NCBI GenBank assembly: GCA_009777575.1
Contig: WRLO01000012.1
Coordinates: 1-57,582, forward strand
Length of the DNA stretch: 57,582 nt
Direction of reading: 5' to 3'
Source of the DNA: Candidatus Cloacimonadota bacterium
GTDB lineage: Bacteria > Cloacimonadota > Cloacimonadia > Cloacimonadales > WRIO01
Part shown: positions 35,198 to 43,618 of the stretch, piece after piece
Numbering within the stretch: the stretch's first letter is position 1
How the letters are laid out: the number at the start of each line of letters is the position of its first letter
Made by a program: the position numbers and the translations under genes
The notes under the pieces: model-generated
What the model saw: the letters and a program-made list of their open reading frames with translations, nothing else
What the model was told of the DNA's origin: nothing
The model's database searches: none

Positions 35198-36769
35198 TTA
35201 TTCTGGAGGCATTGTATTAGCACTAAAACTTACTATTTTTGATATATACATCACTAACATAAATAAAATAATTATTAACGATGTCAGGATTATTTTATTA
35301 ATAATATAAATTTCTAAAAACTTAAAAATCAGAAAACATAGAAATGTAAAAATCACAACAAATCTAATCTTTTTTTGAGCATAATCTACAAAAATCATTT
35401 TTTGAGCAACTATTTTATATGCTATACAAGTAATAAATGACGTTAATAGCGTTGTGAATGCAGCTCCTACAAAACCGTAAACTGGAATTACTATGAAATT
35501 TAATACTATATTTACAAATGCACTCGATAAGGTCAACCAAGCATTCCACTGAGTCTTCTTTACATAAAGGAGGTGATAACTATACATTATCCTAAGACCT
35601 TCAAAAATATATGCAAACAACAGTATTGGTATGATACTATTAGCAGCTAAATAATCACTTGATTTGGTAAATAATTTTAAGAAATCACCAGAAAAAATTG
35701 ATATAAACAAAAACATAAAACATAAAACTACTGTCAGATTTATCATCATCTGTCTTAAAAATAGCTTTCCATTTTCTGAAAGAAAAGATTTAATCGCAAT
35801 TGGTAAAACTGCAAGATTTACTGCTTGTAATACAAACATATTGACTACACTTGAAACCTTAAAACCCAATGTATATATTCCTACTTGACCTAAATCTTTT
35901 AACAGTCCTAGTATATATCTATCACCCATATTTAATATTACACTACCAAGACCTACAAAAATCAAAGGGAAACTGTATTTAAGAATTGCAGGAATTTCAG
36001 AGCGCAGAAAATATTTATTTATATTGTCCTGAGTTTTTTTAATGTATATATTTTTGACTAAAAATGGGACGGTGCAAAGGAAGAATGCTAAATTACCGGA
36101 AATGCTGCCTATTAAGACGCCTAAAATTCCAAGTGAGGTGTATTTTAATAAAATAATTATTGTTCCAAGTGTTATCACTGACTTCAGAATCATGGAAATG
36201 ATGTAAAGTATTGGTTTTTCTTTAACCCTTAAAAAGTTCAATGGTATTCTATTCAATATATCTATATAAATATTAATAAACATTAATAAAATCAATATAT
36301 TAAATGCATCAGATCTGAATAAAAGTTGAGAAATTTGCTTTAAAAAAGGAAATGTTATTATTGAAAATCCAGCAATGATAACGATATTGAGAATAAAGAT
36401 TGTGTAAACGATACTACTATCTTTTCTTGTTAATAAACATTCTGAGTTTAAAATCTCTTTGTAAAAAAGTTTATTGATGTGTGTTTGGTGATTCTTGCCA
36501 ATAGGTTCTATATTCATTTCCAAAGATTTTTCAGATATTATCTCTTCTTTGTCTTCTGACAGCCATCTCACCAATGCTGAAGATAAATTTAGCGACAATA
36601 GAGTTGTCAATAAAAATGATGTTGTCTCTATTATTCCTATCATCCCAAATTCATAGATATCAAATACTGATGTATATACTGGTAATAAGAATAAGCCTAC
36701 TATCTTCAGTAGGATATTACCTATACTGTACAGAACTATATGATAAGATGTTTTTTTTAATGATACCAT
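35198..36769 (-). CDS. Oligosaccharide flippase / polysaccharide export membrane protein
   Basis: The 523-residue protein has about 12-14 hydrophobic segments and the MATE-like/Wzx pattern, for example NILLKIVGLFLLPVYTSVFD at the N-terminus, YTLGFKVSSVVNMFVLQAVN in the middle and IMYSYHLLYVKKT. Such proteins move lipid-linked oligosaccharides across the inner membrane for O-antigen or capsule. A hydrophilic insert of about 50 residues lies at 70-120. It stands alone, convergent with aroA. Glycan genes to partner with it are not beside it, except the epimerase far away at 56337. Confidence 0.82.
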   Translation of the reverse strand: MVSLKKTSYHIVLYSIGNILLKIVGLFLLPVYTSVFDIYEFGMIGIIETTSFLLTTLLSLNLSSALVRWLSEDKEEIISEKSLEMNIEPIGKNHQTHINKLFYKEILNSECLLTRKDSSIVYTIFILNIVIIAGFSIITFPFLKQISQLLFRSDAFNILILLMFINIYIDILNRIPLNFLRVKEKPILYIISMILKSVITLGTIIILLKYTSLGILGVLIGSISGNLAFFLCTVPFLVKNIYIKKTQDNINKYFLRSEIPAILKYSFPLIFVGLGSVILNMGDRYILGLLKDLGQVGIYTLGFKVSSVVNMFVLQAVNLAVLPIAIKSFLSENGKLFLRQMMINLTVVLCFMFLFISIFSGDFLKLFTKSSDYLAANSIIPILLFAYIFEGLRIMYSYHLLYVKKTQWNAWLTLSSAFVNIVLNFIVIPVYGFVGAAFTTLLTSFITCIAYKIVAQKMIFVDYAQKKIRFVVIFTFLCFLIFKFLEIYIINKIILTSLIIILFMLVMYISKIVSFSANTMPPE

Positions 36770-36928
36770 TATTTAAAACCAAAAAATAGATATTGTTCGT
36801 AAAAAAAATTACTATCCATTTGATATTATCCCTTTTTTTCTTTATTTATATTCATAAATATTTTTAATAATTAAAAACCATTTTTTTCACCTAACATAAT
36901 TTTTTATCAATAATAATTCACATATACG

Positions 36929-36958
36929 CCATAATTTTAAAACATTATTTTATGTCAA
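36929..36958 (-). promoter_or_regulatory. Candidate flippase promoter (TTGACA-N18-TTATGG)
   Basis: Reading leftward, TTGACA spans 36958-36953 and TTATGG 36934-36929. It matches the window's consensus well but lies about 160 bases from the start codon. Confidence 0.5.
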
Positions 36959-37051
36959 TTGTTTTTGAAATTTAAATTATTCATTTTTTATCAAATGTTA
37001 ACTATTTTAAAATAGCCTCCTAAGGATAGGATTAGAGATATGTATAAATCC

Positions 37052-37081
37052 TTGACTTTTTAAAGAAAAAAAAAAAAATGG
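37052..37081 (+). promoter_or_regulatory. Candidate murA operon promoter (TTGACT-N18-AAATGG)
   Basis: TTGACT 37052-37057 and AAATGG 37076-37081 with an 18-base A-rich spacer; about 140 bases before the murA start. Confidence 0.42.
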
Positions 37082-37220
37082 CGAGATAGACGATTAATTA
37101 TTAGAATATCGGATAGAATTGTTTTTGTATATATTTACAAACTTATATTTTAAAGGCAATTGGCATAAAAATAAATAAAAGAGCAGATAAATAAAATTTT
37201 GAAATTTTAGGACATAATAT

Positions 37221-38504
37221 ATGGATAGTTTTATTATCAAAGGACAAAATAAATTACAAGGAACTGTGAAGGTTAGTGGGGCTAAGAATGCTATTCTTCC
37301 AATAATGATAGCTTCTTTGCTTACTAGTGGAAAATCAATACTAACCAATGTCCCTAGTTTAAATGACTTAAAAAATACAGCTCATCTTCTAAGGTTTCTA
37401 GGTGCTAAAGTGGAAACAGAACTTGACCAAATGGCAATAGATACTGTAGCTGTTCATCATTATGTAGCTCCTTATGAGCTAGTAAACAAGATGCGAGCTT
37501 CGATTTATGTTTTAGGACCACTATTGGCGAGATTTAAGTATGCAGAAGTAGCGCTTCCGGGTGGTTGTGCCATTGGAACTAGACCTGTAGACCTTCATCT
37601 TATGGCAATGGAAAAACTTGGTGCAAAGATTAAAATTGAGCATGGGTATATTTCAGCTGAATGCCCTGATGGTTTACGCGGAGGCATCATTGAATTTCCG
37701 TTTATCACTGTAGGAGCGACTGCTAATTGTCTCATGGCGGCAGTTCTAGCAAAAGGTGAAACATTAATTAAAAATACTGCTCAAGAGCCAGATATTGACA
37801 GTCTCATTGATTGCTTGATTCTTATGGGTGCTAAAATTGAAAAAATAAATAAAAATGACCTACATGTTATAGGGGTAGATGAACTAAAACCTTTCACTAT
37901 GGAAATGATACCTGATAGAATTGAAGCAGGAACTCTGCTACTCGCAGCAGCAATAACAAAAAGTAGTATCACTATCACAAATTGCGAACCGAACCATCTT
38001 GAAGCATTATTAATTAAAATGGAACAAGCTGGATGTAGATTTGAGATAAGTTCCTCTTTACAGGGCGATATAAAACAGAAGAAAGCAAATCAAATAAAAA
38101 TCCACCCTGCAGTATCCATAAATCCTGTAGATATAGTTACAGAGCCTTATCCAGGTTTCCCAACAGATCTTCAAGCTCAATTCCTCGCTTATTTGTGTCT
38201 TGCCAGAGGAAAAAGTCACATAAAAGAGACTATATTCCCTGATAGATTTATGCATGTATCTGAGCTTAACAGACTAGGAGCTGACATCCATGTCAAAGAT
38301 GGGATGGCGATAATAAACGGTGTGTCAGGATTTTCAGGAGCTGAAGTCATGGCTACAGATCTCCGAGCTAGTGCAACCCTCGTTTTAGCCGGTTTAGCAG
38401 CTGAAGGGACAACGAAAATATCTCGTATCTATCACATAGATAGAGGATATGAAAAAATAGAACAAAAATTGAATAATTTAGGGGCTGATATAAAACGGTG
38501 TTGA
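37221..38504 (+). CDS. murA: UDP-N-acetylglucosamine 1-carboxyvinyltransferase
   Basis: The 427-residue protein is a full-length MurA. KVSGAKNAILPIM (about 15-27) binds substrate. GGCAIGTRPVDLH (about 114-126) holds the catalytic cysteine that fosfomycin modifies. DLRASATLVLAGL and HIDRGYEKIE close the second domain. It transfers enolpyruvate from PEP to UDP-GlcNAc, the first committed step of peptidoglycan synthesis. The next gene begins 16 bases after it, so the binding protein and export genes may share its transcript. Confidence 0.95.
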   Translation: MDSFIIKGQNKLQGTVKVSGAKNAILPIMIASLLTSGKSILTNVPSLNDLKNTAHLLRFLGAKVETELDQMAIDTVAVHHYVAPYELVNKMRASIYVLGPLLARFKYAEVALPGGCAIGTRPVDLHLMAMEKLGAKIKIEHGYISAECPDGLRGGIIEFPFITVGATANCLMAAVLAKGETLIKNTAQEPDIDSLIDCLILMGAKIEKINKNDLHVIGVDELKPFTMEMIPDRIEAGTLLLAAAITKSSITITNCEPNHLEALLIKMEQAGCRFEISSSLQGDIKQKKANQIKIHPAVSINPVDIVTEPYPGFPTDLQAQFLAYLCLARGKSHIKETIFPDRFMHVSELNRLGADIHVKDGMAIINGVSGFSGAEVMATDLRASATLVLAGLAAEGTTKISRIYHIDRGYEKIEQKLNNLGADIKRC

Positions 38505-38520
38505 AGTTAGGAGAAAAAAT

Positions 38521-39777
38521 ATGAGATATAAAATGTTGATAATTTTACTATTTTTCTCAATGATTTTGAGTTGTGGACATAGAGCAGAACATTACATAGT
38601 TTTCTGGCATGCTCTTGGAGGTCCTTTAGGGGATGCTCTAGATGAAATGATTTATGATTTCAATAGAGAACACCCCAATATTCGTATAAGAGCAATTTCA
38701 ATGGGAAATTATCAGGCATTATCGCAAAAACTAATGGCTTCTATTCAAGCTGGAAATCAACCCGATTTGGCACAAGTTTTTGAATCATGGACAGCAAATC
38801 TTGTAAGAGGTGGAGTTTTGTTAGCTTTGAATGAATTTATAGAAAAAGATGAAGATTTTATGGAAAACATAGATGATATTTTTCCTGTTTTTCTTGATAG
38901 TGTGACTATAGATGGACAAATATGGTCATTTCCTTTTAATAAATCAGTTCGCGTTATGTATTATAATAAAGATATTTTTTTTAGAAATGACCTTGATTAC
39001 AATAATCCGCCAAAAACATGGGAAGATTATCTTGAGCTATGTAAGTTATTAACTCAAGATACTTCAGGAGATGGAAGAATAAACCAGTGGGGAACTACCT
39101 TTGCTACTGATATGTGGAGATTTCAAAATCTATTGCTTCAAGCAGGAGGTGATTTAATGAATGATGACTTTACAGTGCCACTATTCAATAGTAAAGAAGG
39201 ATTAGAAGCCTTAAATTTCTTTGATCGGATGCTCAATGTTGATAGATCAGCATATTTATCGACTGGTAGAGATAATCAAAATCATTTTTTAGCCTCAACA
39301 GTGGCTTTTATTGAAGGTTCAAGCGTATCTTATGTGTTTATGAGAGACGCAGAAATCGTTTTTAATCTTGGAATAGCTCCTGTTCCTGTATTTAGAACAG
39401 AGAGAAATATCATCTCAGGGACAAATATAGCTATTTTTGACAAAGGTAATCCAGAAAAAGAAACAGCAGCATGGGAATTTATCAAATGGTTTACAGAACC
39501 CAAGCAAACTGCGAAATTTTCCTCATTGACTTATTATATGCCAATTCGAAGAAGTGCCTTTGAGCAGCCTTATATACAAGCTATGCTAAAACATCACCCC
39601 GGAATGATTGAGGTATATAAACAGTTAGAATATGCTGAATTTGAGCCTCAGATACCAGAATGGTTTGAATTTAGAAGAAATTTCGAAGAAATAGTTTTGG
39701 AAAGGGTATTTAATAGAACCATTAGTCCCGAAGAAGCCTTGAGACAAGCTGAACAAAGACTTTTAAGGGAGTTATGA
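38521..39777 (+). CDS. Extracellular solute-binding lipoprotein, family 1 (sugar type)
   Basis: The 418-residue protein has a lipoprotein signal with lipobox ILSC (Cys about 18). It then shows the family 1 solute-binding pattern: FWHALGGPLGDALDEMIYDF, SIQAGNQPDLAQVFE (about 78-92), DGQIWSFPFNKSVRVMYYN and PPKTWEDYLELCK. These proteins normally deliver sugars or glycerol-3-phosphate to an ABC permease, but no permease or ATPase follows. Instead the stop overlaps the start of a TolC-like gene. Why a binding protein is tied to an export-type pair is unclear. Confidence 0.85.
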   Translation: MRYKMLIILLFFSMILSCGHRAEHYIVFWHALGGPLGDALDEMIYDFNREHPNIRIRAISMGNYQALSQKLMASIQAGNQPDLAQVFESWTANLVRGGVLLALNEFIEKDEDFMENIDDIFPVFLDSVTIDGQIWSFPFNKSVRVMYYNKDIFFRNDLDYNNPPKTWEDYLELCKLLTQDTSGDGRINQWGTTFATDMWRFQNLLLQAGGDLMNDDFTVPLFNSKEGLEALNFFDRMLNVDRSAYLSTGRDNQNHFLASTVAFIEGSSVSYVFMRDAEIVFNLGIAPVPVFRTERNIISGTNIAIFDKGNPEKETAAWEFIKWFTEPKQTAKFSSLTYYMPIRRSAFEQPYIQAMLKHHPGMIEVYKQLEYAEFEPQIPEWFEFRRNFEEIVLERVFNRTISPEEALRQAEQRLLREL

Positions 39778-41114
39778 TGAAAAGGCTTACATATCTAGTG
39801 CTTGTTTTTTATTCTTTGGGCATGTTACTCGCTCAAGAAACTATTTCTCTTGAAAAAGCCATTGAAATGGCAAGAGAAAATAATTTAAATTTACAAAGTT
39901 CATATTATCAGATGGAATCTGCAAGATGGACATTTCAGAATGCAAAAGCTCAATTCATGCCAAGAATAAACTTTATTTATACAGGTTTAATTTTGGATAA
40001 AGGCATTGAATTTGAGCTATTCGAAGAAATGCCTCCAATAACGATGCAAGACAAGCAAAATCATATCACAAGTTTGCAATTAGAACAGATTTTATTTACT
40101 GGTGGGAGAATCTACAACGCTCAAAATGTATCCAGATTACAATATGAAATGAGTCAGAATAATTATCAAAAAATGTTACTCGAAACTGAAAGTATGGTTA
40201 CCGAGTATTATTATACGATTCTTCAAACTCTTTCTACATACGAGGTTTTAAGACTTCATTTGTCTCTGTGTCAAGAACTAAAAGTAAATACAGAAATTTT
40301 ATTTCAAAATGGAATTGGACTCGAAACAGATGTTATGCAATGGGAACTGAGGATATTAGAGATTGAAAATCAAAGAAATATTTTATGGAATACACTCATA
40401 AACATTGAACAAATCTGGGCATTAACCTTAGGAATAGAAGATATTTACAATATACCGATGCCAGAAGCCATTCCTATAGATGAAGTATTACAAGAAATTA
40501 GAAATTTCTCAATTCTCGACAATGAAGTAAAGAGAAGTCAAATGAATGATTTTCTTAATTTGGTTCAAACCAATAATCTTGATTTAATTAATCTTTCTAG
40601 AACCCAAGAATCTATACATTATTTGAGAAACATGTCGAAAGCAGATTTTATGCCTACTGCTTTTTTGAGTTTTAGCTATGAAACATCAAACGATACTCAA
40701 ATCGACCAAATTAGATTTTTAAGGGATCCAACTTGGCAAATAATGGCAAATGTCAGTATTCCAATATTTCATGGTTTCAGAAATATTACAAATTTTAGAG
40801 CAAACGAATTTCAGCTAAGATCCCAAATTAAAATTCTGGAAGAAGGGACAAGAGGATTGGATATACAAGCAAGGCAGGCTTGGTTTGATTTTGATAGCTC
40901 AGTGAATAATGTTATACAAAACGAAAAGACAAATGATCTTGCAGAGAGATCTCTGAATATCATCAGAAACTTATATCAACAGGGTATGACAACCAATGTG
41001 GCTTTGACAGACGCACAAAATTCCGCATTGGCATCGAATATACAATTCATAAATAGTATTTATGACTATATGAATTCAAAAAATAGACTAAATAATTTAT
41101 TAGGAGGAAAATAA
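39774..41114 (+). CDS. TolC-family outer-membrane channel protein
   Basis: The 446-residue protein has a signal peptide (about 1-20, ending LLAQ). It then shows the outer-membrane efflux protein repeat: ISLEKAIEMARENNLNLQSS followed by long helices. LQLEQILFTGGRIYNA (about 102) and VSIPIFHGFRN (about 330) are the two typical beta-strand/turn motifs. TolC trimers connect a periplasmic adaptor to the outside. The start codon overlaps the solute-binding gene and the stop touches the adaptor start, so the three are translated together. Confidence 0.9.
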   Translation: MMKRLTYLVLVFYSLGMLLAQETISLEKAIEMARENNLNLQSSYYQMESARWTFQNAKAQFMPRINFIYTGLILDKGIEFELFEEMPPITMQDKQNHITSLQLEQILFTGGRIYNAQNVSRLQYEMSQNNYQKMLLETESMVTEYYYTILQTLSTYEVLRLHLSLCQELKVNTEILFQNGIGLETDVMQWELRILEIENQRNILWNTLINIEQIWALTLGIEDIYNIPMPEAIPIDEVLQEIRNFSILDNEVKRSQMNDFLNLVQTNNLDLINLSRTQESIHYLRNMSKADFMPTAFLSFSYETSNDTQIDQIRFLRDPTWQIMANVSIPIFHGFRNITNFRANEFQLRSQIKILEEGTRGLDIQARQAWFDFDSSVNNVIQNEKTNDLAERSLNIIRNLYQQGMTTNVALTDAQNSALASNIQFINSIYDYMNSKNRLNNLLGGK

Positions 41115-42151
41115 TGAAAGTAGATAATTACAAAAATTTAAAAGAAGCAATATTAATACTGATAGTTTTTATTTTATGCATTTGCACTGGTTGCCAAGTA
41201 AATGAAAACGAAGTGATTGCTGAAAATGGAGAAGAGTTTACCGGTGCTCGTTATGTTAGAACAAGTGTAGTAACTATAGGAAATATAGAAAGAGTGTTAA
41301 ATTATTCAGGCTTTGTAGTCTTCGACCAAGCTATAAACATTTTACCCAATATGGCTGGTAGAATAGATAGAATTAATGTCCGTGAAGGGCAACAAGTGAC
41401 TACGGGTCAAGTTTTGGCTGTTATTGATCAAAATAGTCTGATGCAGGCTGAAGCAAATTTCAATCTTGCTGAAAATAATTTCCAGAGAGCTCAAAATCTT
41501 TTTCAACAAAATGCTATTGACCAAAGAAGTTTCGAAGAAACAGAGCTTTTTTATATCAATGCTAGAACAGCTTTTGAACTAGCTAAAGAAAACCTTGAAG
41601 TAAAAGCTCCTTTTTCAGGGACTATTTCGCAGTCTAATTTTCGTATAAACGACAATTACAGCCCTTTATTAGGCATGCCTTTATTCAGAATTATTAATAA
41701 TGAAGATGTTTATATCGAAGTAAATGTGACCAATACAGATGTCAGGCAACTAAGATTAAACCAAAGAGCAAGAGTGATTGTCGATGGAAGAAATATTGAA
41801 GCTTTTATTGCTTTTATATCTCCAGAAAATGATAGGCTTACTGGACTGAATAGGGTTCGTATTGAGTTTAGAACACCCCAAAGAGAACTACGAAACAATC
41901 AATTTGCATCAGTTGAGCTGATTCCAGAAGCAAAAGAAAATGTTTTGATGATTCCCAGAACTGCATTATTGTCGGCTAATACAGTAATTTTAGCAGTAGA
42001 TGGGAGAGCTTTTTTCAGAAATATAGTGACAGGACTGGAAAGTAGGCATTTTGTAGAAGTAACAGAAGGGCTACAAGAAGGTGATAGGGTCATAATAGAA
42101 GGTGGTTCTGGACTTGTAAATGAATCTCATATTGTAGAGTTTAGTCAATAA
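41114..42151 (+). CDS. Periplasmic adaptor (membrane-fusion) lipoprotein
   Basis: The 345-residue protein has a lipoprotein signal (FILCICTGC, Cys about 29). It shows the HlyD/AcrA pattern: SGFVVFDQAINILPNMAGRI (barrel-sandwich half one), VREGQQVTTGQVLAVID (lipoyl-type), a short coiled coil (about 115-155), then VKAPFSGTISQSNFR (half two) and a beta-barrel. Such adaptors link an inner-membrane RND or MacB-type pump to TolC. No pump gene is present in the window, and the following locus is a pseudogene, so the inner-membrane partner is missing or encoded elsewhere. Confidence 0.88.
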   Translation: MKVDNYKNLKEAILILIVFILCICTGCQVNENEVIAENGEEFTGARYVRTSVVTIGNIERVLNYSGFVVFDQAINILPNMAGRIDRINVREGQQVTTGQVLAVIDQNSLMQAEANFNLAENNFQRAQNLFQQNAIDQRSFEETELFYINARTAFELAKENLEVKAPFSGTISQSNFRINDNYSPLLGMPLFRIINNEDVYIEVNVTNTDVRQLRLNQRARVIVDGRNIEAFIAFISPENDRLTGLNRVRIEFRTPQRELRNNQFASVELIPEAKENVLMIPRTALLSANTVILAVDGRAFFRNIVTGLESRHFVEVTEGLQEGDRVIIEGGSGLVNESHIVEFSQ

Positions 42152-42177
42152 TAAAAAATTTGAAAATAGATGAGTTA

Positions 42178-42215
42178 GATTGCTTCGTTAGATATTCAAG
42201 GAAGAGAACTCGAAT
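42178..42215. repeat. Decayed single unit of the 66-bp repeat family
   Basis: GATTGCTTCGTTAGATATTC and AAGGAAGAGAACTCG resemble a unit from the 1-373 array (GATTGCTTCGGGGGGAGATTC, then AAGGGACCTCG). Confidence 0.5.
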
Positions 42216-42308
42216 AGACTAAGAGGAGAACGAGATTGATTCCCAACAGAATTACCTCATACGAGCCATCCCCCCAAGTAGATGAGAAATAGTTTATAAA
42301 TATTTGAT

Positions 42309-42806
42309 GAGTTATTTCAAAAGCATCATCTTCTTTATTGATGAATATTCTCCTGTTTGCATTCGATAAAAATAAAGCCCACTACCTAAAATTAGTCCAT
42401 TGTTGTCTGTTTCGTTCCAAGTGATTTGATGATTTCCTACTCCATAAACCTCATTGACAAGGGTGCGAATCTTTTGTCCTCTTAGGTTGTAGATGTCAAT
42501 ACGAACAGAGGCAAGCTCTGCCGCTACAATATGGGGTCTGTTTTCGTGTTATTACATCAGGGTCAATTATTTGGAAATCGGCGATTTCTGCTACAATATC
42601 TCCATCTCTATAGATTTTGTAAGATTGCACATCACTGTTTGAGCTTCCCAAGTCAAATAAACATGGTCGACCATGTCAGATGCCTTTACAAATCGTGGTG
42701 GTGCTACAACCTCGCCACCTTGAGCTGATAATATACCTATCATCAAACTCATCAACAAAACTACTAATAGGGACTTATTGCTTAAACCATTAAGTAATTT
42801 TCTCAT
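42309..42806 (-). pseudogene. Frameshifted secreted-protein gene with FnIII fragment, repeat core and C-terminal sorting domain
   Basis: Reading leftward from ATG 42806: a signal peptide (LLVVLLMSLMIGILSAQ), then VVAPPRFVKASDMVDHVYL and TWEAQ, a FnIII start like those of the M6 protease. One base appears lost after GAAGCTC near 42645; the next frame gives NSDVQSYKIYRDGDIVAEIA. A second shift leads to VRIDIYNLRGQKIRTL and GLYFYRMQTGEYSSIKKM, then MLLK, an intact FlgD-like tail ending 42309. The AAATCGG-type repeat core (42575-42594) lies in the middle, encoding VAEIADF in frame two. Most of the mature protein is missing. Confidence 0.75.
42575..42594. repeat. Single variant of the AAATCGGAGATTTCTGCTAC core
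   Basis: The copy reads AAATCGGCGATTTCTGCTAC, one base different from the array cores at 6279 and 17345. Here the change makes AAATCG-G-CGATTT a longer perfect palindrome. It sits within the broken FnIII region of the pseudogene. Confidence 0.85.
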
Positions 42807-43068
42807 AACTAACTCCTTTAAAGTATAAATATATTTTTTTCATTAATTTATTATACTAAGGTTAGCGAGTTTTACTTTTGGATAGAAAAAAGTAGAATAT
42901 TATTAAAATTTTCTCTGCATTTTCAAATTTTATTAATTTCTATTATAGATATCCCAATAAAATAGATTGTTAAATCGTTGAAGTACATGAGTCCTTTTGA
43001 AAGATATGATTGGAGTTTTTCTGTTTAATTAATTCCGAATTCTTAGTCCACGGTTTTAAATACGACAT
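42807..43068. other. Non-coding gap between pseudogene and acetyltransferase
   Basis: AT-rich sequence. An open rightward frame from 43010 is antisense to the acetyltransferase and has no start signals. I see no repeat or promoter of the N18 class. Confidence 0.4.
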
Positions 43069-43584
43069 CTATATATTATCTTTGACTAAAGAATACAATT
43101 TCATATCAATAAATTTGCCATTTTTAAAGGCATTTTTTTTTAATAAACCTTCAAATAGAAAACCTGCTTTTTCCAATGCTCGGCATGAGGCAATATTGTA
43201 TGAAAATGGGTCTGCGATTATTCTCACTATATCTGTGTTCAAGAATACTAATTCACAAATTTGTTTGATAGCTTCGGTTGCAATTCCTTGATTCCAATAA
43301 TTTTCTGATATATAATATCCAAGCTCACCAGAATATCTGTATATATTGGTTTTTCTATAAATTCCAATATTTCCAGCTATCTTATCTTCTGATGTTATTG
43401 CATAAACGTATTGAGTGTCCTTATCAGCATTATGAACAGAACTGATAAAAATTTCTGCATCTTTTTCAGTATAAGGTATGGGGATACCATCGCGCATATT
43501 GTCTGTTATCTTTTTGTTATTTATCATTTTAACTAAATCGGATACATCAGACATTTTCCATTCACGAATCATAATAGATTGCAT
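43069..43584 (-). CDS. GNAT-family N-acetyltransferase (RimJ/RimL-like)
   Basis: The 171-residue protein matches RimJ/RimL-type acetyltransferases: REWKMSDVSDLVKMINNKKI at the start, then YSGELGYYISENYWNQGIAT (about 94-113) giving the acetyl-CoA loop with Q/GxGxA-like QGIATEA, and FSYNIASCRALEKAGFLFEG (about 129-148). Substrate could be a ribosomal-protein N-terminus, another protein or a small molecule. It is the last gene of a leftward run behind the serpin and symporter, with a 34-base gap. Confidence 0.85.
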   Translation of the reverse strand: MQSIMIREWKMSDVSDLVKMINNKKITDNMRDGIPIPYTEKDAEIFISSVHNADKDTQYVYAITSEDKIAGNIGIYRKTNIYRYSGELGYYISENYWNQGIATEAIKQICELVFLNTDIVRIIADPFSYNIASCRALEKAGFLFEGLLKKNAFKNGKFIDMKLYSLVKDNI

Positions 43585-43618
43585 TTTATCATCCTATATT
43601 TGAAATTAGAGACAATTA

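Larger units (their letters stand above)
36770..37220. other. Divergent leader region between flippase and murA
   Basis: No protein-coding frame is credible. There are two opposed promoter candidates: leftward at 36929-36958 and rightward at 37052-37081. Both imply long 5' leaders (about 160 and 140 bases). AGGATT/AATCCT at 37031-37051 can pair as a small hairpin just before the murA -35 element. Confidence 0.5.

Noticed and set aside
36997..37080. Riboswitch or tRNA in the long leaders at 36770-37220
   Set aside because: Only a weak AGGATT/AATCCT hairpin is seen; no cloverleaf or known aptamer pattern.
43010..43291. Rightward 93-codon frame
   Set aside because: Antisense shadow of the acetyltransferase gene with no start signals.
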